Positions 14,947-20,314 of a DNA stretch of 21,753 nucleotides are shown in pieces. A program made the position numbers and the translations under genes. Source of the DNA: a virus; the IMG/VR virus record IMGVR_UViG_3300023278_001741, positions 1 to 21,753 of that record, one strand, 5' to 3'. The notes below the pieces were generated by a model, which was given only the letters and a program-made list of their open reading frames with translations, searched no databases and was not told the origin of the DNA. Every line of letters begins with the position of its first letter. The first letter of the stretch is position 1.

Positions 14947-15198
14947 ATGCAACGCAATACTAAAAGCCTATTACACGAAATCAATGCATTTGCTAAAAGA
15001 CAAGACAAACATCATATTGTTGAAAGCAAAGCAGATAATGTTATTGCCACTGTGATTAATTTTGTACAATTAATCGACGAAGTATATTCAGCTGAGGATG
15101 CAGACGATCTAAAAAAGAGATTATTCAACAGTATTAAAACAAATGATCCTCGTAAATTCACTCGTGGTATAAGAAGAATTCAAAATGAAAGCAAATAA
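14947..15198 (+). CDS. Small helical late protein (83 aa), unknown
   Basis: I place the start at ATG 14947, 8 nt after GAGG at 14935-14938; ATG 14941 is only 2 nt from that Shine-Dalgarno. The product MQRNTKSLLHEINAF... is predominantly helical and basic at its end (FTRGIRRIQNESK). Similar short unannotated proteins with a S-L-L-x-E-I-N-x-F opening precede structural genes in cyanophages, by recollection. The late promoter upstream and the gene order suggest a prohead or internal protein. The frame is open further upstream, but that part is shadow within the helicase gene. Confidence 0.7.
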   Translation: MQRNTKSLLHEINAFAKRQDKHHIVESKADNVIATVINFVQLIDEVYSAEDADDLKKRLFNSIKTNDPRKFTRGIRRIQNESK

Positions 15199-15219
15199 CC
15201 AATTGGGAGGCAATCTATA

Positions 15220-16557
15220 ATGCGTTTTTATGAGATTGCTTTAACAGGCAAAAGAAAAAGAAAGCAGCGTGGCGATCGTGCAAACAGAATGATCCAACGA
15301 CAACTGCATGACAGTATCGTTGAAGCTGAAGGTAAAAACACACACCTTGAGCATTTAGAAGATCAGATCCTCAATATGGGCTACGATGGCGTTCAACAAA
15401 CTATCAGTTACCTTAAAAATCTATACAGTATGCTAGACGGACACGCAAGCAGCAGTGTGCGAGTAACTACCAAGTGGGACGGAGCCCCTGCTATTGTTGC
15501 AGGTCCTGATCCTGTAGACGGAGAGTTCTTTGTAGGTACTAAGGGTGTATTTGCAAAAGATCCTAAACTTAATAAAACACTGGCAGACATTGAACAGAAT
15601 CATGGTGATGTTGACCAAAAAGGTGAAACAGTTTCAAAAGAAGGACTCAGAAGTAAACTGCGTCCTGCATTAGAATATCTAAAGCAACTGAACATGCCCA
15701 CAGTTATGCAGGGTGATCTGTTGTTTACACCAGACATGCTAAAAACTGCCACAATTGAAGGCGAAGAATATATTACATTTAAGCCAAACACAATCACATA
15801 TGCAGTACCAGCAAACAGTGATCTTGCAACAAAGATTCGCCGTGCTAAATTGGGTATTGTGTTCCACACAACCTATGATGGCGGCCCGACACTGGCAGAT
15901 ACACAAGCACAATTTGGTGCAGACATTGACGCTCTAACACCAACGCCTGATGTGTTCTTTGACAATGCAGACATCAAAGACTATAGTGGCACTGCATCAA
16001 TGACTGCACAAGAAACAAAATTAATTAAAAAAGCAATCAACGATGCAACTCGTTATGCTAACCAAATTGGCAAGAAAACATTTGAAGTACTCAACAACAG
16101 TGCTATTAAAGACATTGCCACTGAACTAAAAGCACATGTAAACAATTACATTAAAACACAGGGATCGTTTACAGAAGATCCTGCACAGTATGTAGATGAC
16201 TTTGTTGCAAGAATGAACAACAAGTACAACGCACAGATCGAAAAGCTCAAAAGCGAAACAGGCAAAGAGCGCAAGGCACAAGAAATGGAGCAGGGCATTC
16301 AGTGGATCAATGATAACAAAAGTGCGCTAGAAGGCATTTATGGATTGTACCTGCGTATTATGGCTGCAAAATTAATGTTTGTTAAAAAACTGAGCCAAAT
16401 TGATAACATTCCTGCATTCTATGCAAACGAAGATGGCAGTTATACAGTTGCAGATCCAGAAGGCTTTGTTGCTATTGATCACATGGGCAATGCAGTTAAA
16501 CTGGTAGACAGATTAAAGTTTAGTGCTGCTAACTTTGGCGATAAGAATTTTGGGTGA
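15220..16557 (+). CDS. Ligase-like nucleotidyltransferase fold protein, probably virion-associated
   Basis: 445 aa with GGGAGG 9 nt upstream. I recognise it as an unannotated family of marine T4-like phages (probably DUF6267). Its motifs parallel covalent nucleotidyltransferases: KWDGAP at 85-90 (motif I, K85), FFVGTKGVF at 103-111, VMQGDLLF at 162-169 (motif III-like), GIVFHTTYDG at 212-221 (IIIa-like), EGFVAID at 414-420 (motif IV-like) and VKLVDRLKFS at 426-435 (motif V-like, compare Rnl2-type ligases). About 190 helical residues are inserted between IIIa and IV. The N-terminus is very basic and carries SIVE/A at 32-36, a gp21-type cleavage site. Enzymatic activity is inference. Confidence 0.8.
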   Translation: MRFYEIALTGKRKRKQRGDRANRMIQRQLHDSIVEAEGKNTHLEHLEDQILNMGYDGVQQTISYLKNLYSMLDGHASSSVRVTTKWDGAPAIVAGPDPVDGEFFVGTKGVFAKDPKLNKTLADIEQNHGDVDQKGETVSKEGLRSKLRPALEYLKQLNMPTVMQGDLLFTPDMLKTATIEGEEYITFKPNTITYAVPANSDLATKIRRAKLGIVFHTTYDGGPTLADTQAQFGADIDALTPTPDVFFDNADIKDYSGTASMTAQETKLIKKAINDATRYANQIGKKTFEVLNNSAIKDIATELKAHVNNYIKTQGSFTEDPAQYVDDFVARMNNKYNAQIEKLKSETGKERKAQEMEQGIQWINDNKSALEGIYGLYLRIMAAKLMFVKKLSQIDNIPAFYANEDGSYTVADPEGFVAIDHMGNAVKLVDRLKFSAANFGDKNFG

Positions 16558-16561
16558 TAAC

Positions 16562-17428
16562 ATGACAGACAAGAAATACACTGCACTAGAATGGGCCACA
16601 ATGGAAGGCGGACACACAGTTAACAATGTGAGCTCGCAATACAGTTTTATTAACAACGAAATCAGTGAAGCAAGACTGTTCCGTCAGCGTAATATTACTA
16701 ACAAGATGACACTTAAAGATGCAGCAGACTTTGCATTTTTAAACACATTGGTATTGTACATGCTATACAGTGAATATGAAAGCAGTCCGCAAGCAATGGC
16801 ATATGCGGATAAAACAATTCTTTATCAAAATTTTAATAACTATAGACAAGCAGGCACAGACTTATACAATTCATACTATGCTCTAATGGGCACTGATGGT
16901 AAAACAAACATTGTACACGGCGGCCCTGAAGATGCTAACAGTGCGTTTGCACAAAAATTAAATGTTAGTGCGCCCATGATACGCAAGTTTTTTGTAGACA
17001 TGGCTTCTGGCAGACTGGATCCTAGATTTGTACAACGATTTTTATTGCGTTTAGAAAAAGGTCTGGGTATCAGCACACAAAACTATCGCAGTGTTCGTAG
17101 ACTGGTACAAGATTGGCCACGATTAAATGTAATGGAAAGAAAACTAGCAACCACTAGAATGCTACAGTACTTCCGTGCTAGCTATCGTAGAGCTGAGTTG
17201 TTCCCTCTACTAGAAGCTCTGGCTGCTGGTAAAGGTCTAGAAATACAAGGCGCCAAGGATGCACAAAAAGGTAGACTTGGACAAGCGGCTTCAGTGGCCG
17301 CAGCATTTGCAGGCGGATATGCCGCAGTAGCAGCTATGGGTGCAATAGGCGGCGTTCATGGCGGCAGTAGAAACCTAGGTTCAACTCCTGAAAGAGGATA
17401 TATGAGCCGTACGACAGGTAAGAAATAA
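16562..17428 (+). CDS. Probable virion protein with Ala/Gly-rich C-terminus
   Basis: 288 aa from ATG 16562, 4 nt after the previous stop; the longer frame upstream lies inside the preceding gene. The N-terminal 230 residues are helical, with NNEISEARLFRQRNITNK and FLLRLEKGLGIS blocks that I recall in unannotated marine myovirus proteins. Residues about 240-270 form a hydrophobic Ala/Gly stretch (GQAASVAAAFAGGYAAVAAM...) able to enter a membrane or pack tightly, followed by a polar tail. Location in the late block suggests an internal or structural protein. Function unknown. Confidence 0.75.
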   Translation: MTDKKYTALEWATMEGGHTVNNVSSQYSFINNEISEARLFRQRNITNKMTLKDAADFAFLNTLVLYMLYSEYESSPQAMAYADKTILYQNFNNYRQAGTDLYNSYYALMGTDGKTNIVHGGPEDANSAFAQKLNVSAPMIRKFFVDMASGRLDPRFVQRFLLRLEKGLGISTQNYRSVRRLVQDWPRLNVMERKLATTRMLQYFRASYRRAELFPLLEALAAGKGLEIQGAKDAQKGRLGQAASVAAAFAGGYAAVAAMGAIGGVHGGSRNLGSTPERGYMSRTTGKK

Positions 17429-17440
17429 CAGGAAACCATT

Positions 17441-17887
17441 ATGGTAAGCAGAACAAGTATATATCAGCCAGGCGAATTTGCACACGGCAACCAAGAATTC
17501 TTTACAGTGTTCACTCTAGTAGACATCACCGATACTGGTGTAAAAAGAGGAACATCAACATCAGCCAAACAGGCACAAAATTTAAGCACACTACTACAAG
17601 CAGTTGGCCTTCGTTGTCAACCAATTATTTCAAGTGTTCTTAAAATCCCCAATAGCGATCTAAGTGAATACGCATTTGGAACCAATCACGCAACAGGTAC
17701 AGATACTATCTGGGCATTGAAGTTTGCAACAGAACACAGTGACCAGACCAATGTACCATCACTAACAGAGGATCTAAACAATCTACCTATCTATACTGGG
17801 CTTGACGAAACAGTAGTAATAAACAGCGTTAGTACTGTAGACCCTGCAACCAAAAACATATACTTTATTAGAAACACCAATCTCTGA
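17441..17887 (+). CDS. Small probable structural protein
   Basis: 148 aa, with AGGAAA 5 nt before the ATG. Strand-rich with many Ser, Thr and Asn, acidic overall and without cysteine-based motifs apart from one C. Ends IYFIRNTNL. The composition and the position after two late genes suggest a virion component such as a head decoration or tail protein, but I do not recognise the family. Confidence 0.7.
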   Translation: MVSRTSIYQPGEFAHGNQEFFTVFTLVDITDTGVKRGTSTSAKQAQNLSTLLQAVGLRCQPIISSVLKIPNSDLSEYAFGTNHATGTDTIWALKFATEHSDQTNVPSLTEDLNNLPIYTGLDETVVINSVSTVDPATKNIYFIRNTNL

Positions 17888-17893
17888 TAAATA
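17886..17893 (+). promoter_or_regulatory. Weak late-promoter candidate
   Basis: GATAAATA overlaps the stop codon of the preceding gene. It fits the late element except for the missing C at the end, and lies 130 nt from the next start, so it is less convincing than the one at 17970. Confidence 0.25.
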
Positions 17894-17921
17894 AATTTGT
17901 TAGATGCAAATCTATCCTGGC

Positions 17922-17940
17922 TAATATAGGTTAATATAGG
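17922..17940 (+). repeat. Short direct repeat TAATATAGG
   Basis: TAATATAGG occurs twice in tandem (17922-17930 and 17932-17940) in the 137-bp gap between 17888 and 18024. The rest of the gap is AT-rich and holds the late promoter candidates and the Shine-Dalgarno of the next gene; I see no gene or stable hairpin. Confidence 0.5.
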
Positions 17941-17969
17941 TATACAATTTAGGCTCGCAAACTGATATT

Positions 17970-17976
17970 CTAAATA
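17970..17976 (+). promoter_or_regulatory. Late promoter for the 18025 gene
   Basis: CTAAATA in TTCTAAATAGG, about 48 nt before the ATG at 18025, with GAGGAA at 18010-18015 serving as Shine-Dalgarno. Confidence 0.5.
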
Positions 17977-18024
17977 GGAATGTCATTAACCATTTGAACA
18001 ATAGTTCGCGAGGAAGAGTACAGT

Positions 18025-18267
18025 ATGGAACAAACAAAGACACTTAGTCTAGAAAAGACAAACCTAGAAGCGCATGTTGACCTATGTGCGGAAAGATATC
18101 ATCGCCTAGAAACTCGACTCGAACTAATTGAGAGACGACTAGACGATGTTGCAGAAAAGATTACTGCTGGAAACAACAGTATGATTAAGGTTTTGGTCGG
18201 GTCCGCTGCAACAATAATTGCAGGCTTGCTCAGTACTGTAGTAGTATTACTAATTAACATGTCCTGA
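18025..18267 (+). CDS. Small coiled-coil, single-TM protein (XhlA-like layout)
   Basis: 80 aa: a charged helix at about 5-48 with heptad-like Leu/Arg spacing (RLETRLELIERRLDDVAEKI) and one hydrophobic segment at about 53-78 reaching the C-terminus. This is the layout of XhlA/haemolysin-type lysis accessory proteins, and it sits just before a second membrane protein. A role in holin-type lysis or in membrane attachment is inference; the layout is shared by unrelated tail-anchored proteins. Confidence 0.75.
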   Translation: MEQTKTLSLEKTNLEAHVDLCAERYHRLETRLELIERRLDDVAEKITAGNNSMIKVLVGSAATIIAGLLSTVVVLLINMS

Positions 18268-18276
18268 CAACCGATA

Positions 18277-18303
18277 CCCGCTAAAACCTATTTAGGAGGC
18301 GGG
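18277..18303 (+). promoter_or_regulatory. Possible Shine-Dalgarno-sequestering hairpin
   Basis: CCCGC (18277-18281) can pair with GCGGG (18299-18303), and inner CCT with AGG, placing the AGGAGG Shine-Dalgarno of the gene at 18306 inside the structure. The stem is short. Confidence 0.35.
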
Positions 18304-18305
18304 AT

Positions 18306-18611
18306 ATGTCAAAAAAAACAATAGCGAACTGGATCTACAAGTCAAGCAAGATCTGGACTTTATACGCAATCACAGCTCCCATTATATTTGTATTAGCATC
18401 AGCCACGCTGTATATGCTTGGTTTTGCTACGATCGATATACTAGTATGTGTCGGAATTTCCATAGGAATAACCACAATGATCACATGGTGGTTCTGGGCA
18501 GTATGGAGCATCGGCTCAATGGCCTATATGTTCCTGACCGCAAATGAAGACTTTCAAGTGATCAGAGAACAAATCAAAGAAGCACGAGATGAAATACGAC
18601 AACTTGATTAA
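18306..18611 (+). CDS. Small two-helix membrane protein
   Basis: 101 aa, with AGGAGG upstream. Basic N-terminus, hydrophobic segments at about 18-38 and 43-75 (the second Trp-rich: ITWWFWAVW), then a charged amphipathic helix at 80-101. I recall similar unannotated proteins with the ANWIYKSSK opening in cyanophages. Two membrane helices plus a charged tail would suit a holin or an accessory, and the preceding XhlA-like protein makes a lysis pair conceivable, but this is unproven. Confidence 0.8.
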   Translation: MSKKTIANWIYKSSKIWTLYAITAPIIFVLASATLYMLGFATIDILVCVGISIGITTMITWWFWAVWSIGSMAYMFLTANEDFQVIREQIKEARDEIRQLD

Positions 18612-18621
18612 AAACAATTAT

Positions 18622-18656
18622 TGCACCTCTAAGGCATAAATACACATAGAGGTGCA
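18622..18656 (+). promoter_or_regulatory. Late-gene switch: hairpin with late promoter in loop and SD in 3' arm
   Basis: TGCACCTCTA (18622-18631) is the exact inverse complement of TAGAGGTGCA (18647-18656). The 15-nt loop holds the late promoter, and the 3' arm holds the Shine-Dalgarno GAGGTG, 6 nt from the ATG at 18661. RNA reading in from upstream would fold and hide the ribosome site; RNA started at the late promoter would lack the 5' arm and be translated. Confidence 0.7.
18636..18643 (+). promoter_or_regulatory. Late promoter inside the hairpin loop
   Basis: ATAAATAC in GCATAAATACACA. The predicted start, 5-6 nt downstream, falls at about 18648, the beginning of the 3' hairpin arm. Confidence 0.65.
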
Positions 18657-18660
18657 GTAA

Positions 18661-18963
18661 ATGAAGTTTAATGAAATATTATCAGAAAGTACAGGCGATG
18701 TCATTGTCGAAGCCAAAGTGGTTTGGGCAAGAAAAGGCAAGGCTATTACTCGCAAATACCGTTGTACATTTGGAAAGAGGGCAGGCAGAGTTGTTGCTAG
18801 TCCTGCTCAATGTTCAGCGCCAATTGACATCAAAAAGCGTTTTGCACTAAAAAGACTTAAAGCAAAGATGGGCGGCAAAATGGCTCGCAAGGCCAAACGC
18901 ACCAAAAGAACAAATCCTCAAAGTAAAAGGATTGCAGCACTAAACAAGGCGGCCAAACGATGA
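18661..18963 (+). CDS. Very basic small protein, likely packaged with DNA
   Basis: 100 aa with a strongly basic body: most of residues 19-100 are Lys/Arg-rich (MARKAKRTKRTNPQSKR near the end). The N-terminal 18 residues are different, acidic, MKFNEILSES...DVIVEA, with two gp21-type prohead cleavage candidates, ILSE/S (after 9) and VIVE/A (after 17). The likely reading is a capsid-targeting propeptide removed during head maturation, releasing a DNA-binding internal protein. I recall similar cyanophage proteins with an RKGKAITRKYRC opening. Expression is probably gated by the hairpin/late-promoter switch directly upstream. Confidence 0.8.
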   Translation: MKFNEILSESTGDVIVEAKVVWARKGKAITRKYRCTFGKRAGRVVASPAQCSAPIDIKKRFALKRLKAKMGGKMARKAKRTKRTNPQSKRIAALNKAAKR

Positions 18964-19466
18964 GATTTAATGAAGTTGTAATTAAAGATAAAAAGATGTA
19001 TGATGCGTTGAGCAGTATGCTATCAACCGCAGGCATTGAAAAATCATCCGACGACCTAGTAGATGCAGTAAAAGATCTAAGTGTTACTGATTTAACCCTG
19101 TTATTCAAAGCAATTGAAGATCAGGATATAGATGAAGTAAGATTCATCTTAGGTAACCTATTAGAATACAAGAGCCCAAGTTTTAAAATGGGCGACAGAG
19201 ATCCAGGTGGTGATACTGGTCGATACAGTAGAGATGCAGTACAACCACAGAAATATTATAGTCAATCAAACATTGTTGCAGGCGGAAAAAAAGCTGTAAC
19301 AGGTGGCGGATACAATGACGCCGATATGACTGTCGAACCAAACCAACCAATTGATAGAGCAGACAACCCAGATTATGCCACCATTACAACTGCAAGCGGC
19401 GACCAAAAAACAATTCAAAGTCCTGTCGCCATTGCCCGTGTAAAACGACTAGCAGGATTACGATAA
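18960..19466 (+). CDS. Unknown late protein (168 aa)
   Basis: ATGA overlap with the basic-protein stop. N-terminus MRFNEVVIK resembles the MKFNEILSE of the previous gene; the first 70 residues are helical, with a death-fold-like pattern of short leucine-rich helices, and the rest is Gly/Asp/Gln-rich and probably flexible (GDRDPGGDTGRYSR, TGGGYNDADM), ending in VKRLAGLR. It is a late gene by position. Function unknown. Confidence 0.7.
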   Translation: MRFNEVVIKDKKMYDALSSMLSTAGIEKSSDDLVDAVKDLSVTDLTLLFKAIEDQDIDEVRFILGNLLEYKSPSFKMGDRDPGGDTGRYSRDAVQPQKYYSQSNIVAGGKKAVTGGGYNDADMTVEPNQPIDRADNPDYATITTASGDQKTIQSPVAIARVKRLAGLR

Positions 19467-19690
19467 TGAGAATAATCGAAGTACAGGGTGGCATCCCCAT
19501 TATGTTAAGCAACAAGGAGTACGATGTATTGTGCAAGTGTACACCTGGTGTTTATAAAAGCGAACTTTCTGAAAGGGAACAGCATATTGCTAAAGCCTTA
19601 ACCAGCAAGGGTGCTATTGTTAGAGGAAAAGACGACAATGGCATTTATTATAGATACAACAGAATAAATCCAGGAGACTACAATGGTTGA
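19466..19690 (+). CDS. Small unknown protein, winged-helix-like
   Basis: 74 aa with a TAATG overlap at the start and an 8-nt overlap at the end. The pattern MRIIEVQGGIPIMLSNKEYDVLCKC...LSEREQHIAKALTSKGAIVRGKDDNGIYYRYNR, with two helices then a beta-hairpin, fits a small winged-helix domain. The start also resembles the M-R-[FI]-x-E pattern of neighbouring virion genes. Function unknown. Confidence 0.65.
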   Translation: MRIIEVQGGIPIMLSNKEYDVLCKCTPGVYKSELSEREQHIAKALTSKGAIVRGKDDNGIYYRYNRINPGDYNG

Positions 19691-20282
19691 TCAAAAAGAA
19701 GTCGATTTCATGGCTAAACTGAAAAGTAAACTAAACAGTGGAAAATCTCGCCAACCCGGACAGGGCGCGGCAGGTGGCTACAGTAAAAGTTCTAACCCTG
19801 ATATTGCTGCAATGGAAAATATACTAGGAAAACTAAACGAAGCTGCTGACAGAGTAGTAGAGAAAACTGAAAACACACAAATGTCAAGCATCATGGCTAG
19901 AACCAGCAAAACTGCTACAGGCCTAGAAATGATGAACTACAAGATCAACATCACTGAAGAACAATGGGGCAAGCGTGTCAAAAAATGGTATGCTATTCAA
20001 GACACTGACACCGGTGATACATTGTACGAAGATATCTGTTTGTTTGAAAGTGCGTTTGGTATTGTGCATGCTATGTTGAATAGCAAGCCAAGCAGAGCTA
20101 CTAGTATTGCAGAACTGGATGCTAGGTATCGTAGCAAGCTGAGCGAATGTGCGTATTATAAGCAAATGGCTGCACGAGCAACAGAAGATTTTAAAATAGA
20201 TCTATATGAAACCAAATTTGAGCAAAATAAAGATCGTGCTAAGGCTGTGCGTAACGATATCCGTGCTAGACTTTGGATTTAA
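19683..20282 (+). CDS. Unknown late protein (199 aa)
   Basis: AGGAG 6 nt before the ATG. A polar, Gly-rich N-terminal 45 residues is followed by a helical section (AAMENILGKLNEAADRVVEKT), a central ITEEQWGKRVKKWYAIQDT strand-rich block and a C-terminal run of charged helices ending NDIRARLWI. It shares a run of overlapping genes with three small late proteins. I recall similar proteins in cyanophages without annotation. Confidence 0.75.
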   Translation: MVDQKEVDFMAKLKSKLNSGKSRQPGQGAAGGYSKSSNPDIAAMENILGKLNEAADRVVEKTENTQMSSIMARTSKTATGLEMMNYKINITEEQWGKRVKKWYAIQDTDTGDTLYEDICLFESAFGIVHAMLNSKPSRATSIAELDARYRSKLSECAYYKQMAARATEDFKIDLYETKFEQNKDRAKAVRNDIRARLWI

Positions 20283-20289
20283 TAAATAC
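20282..20289 (+). promoter_or_regulatory. Late promoter for the Pro-rich protein
   Basis: ATAAATAC overlaps the previous stop codon by one base and lies about 25 nt before the ATG at 20315. Only a weak GGAT at 20303-20306 could act as Shine-Dalgarno. Confidence 0.6.
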
Positions 20290-20314
20290 TACTATTAATA
20301 ATGGATGATATAAT

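Noticed and set aside
16523-16561. N-terminal extension of the 16562 gene
   Set aside because: It lies within the end of the ligase-like gene in another frame; ATG 16562 fits gene spacing.
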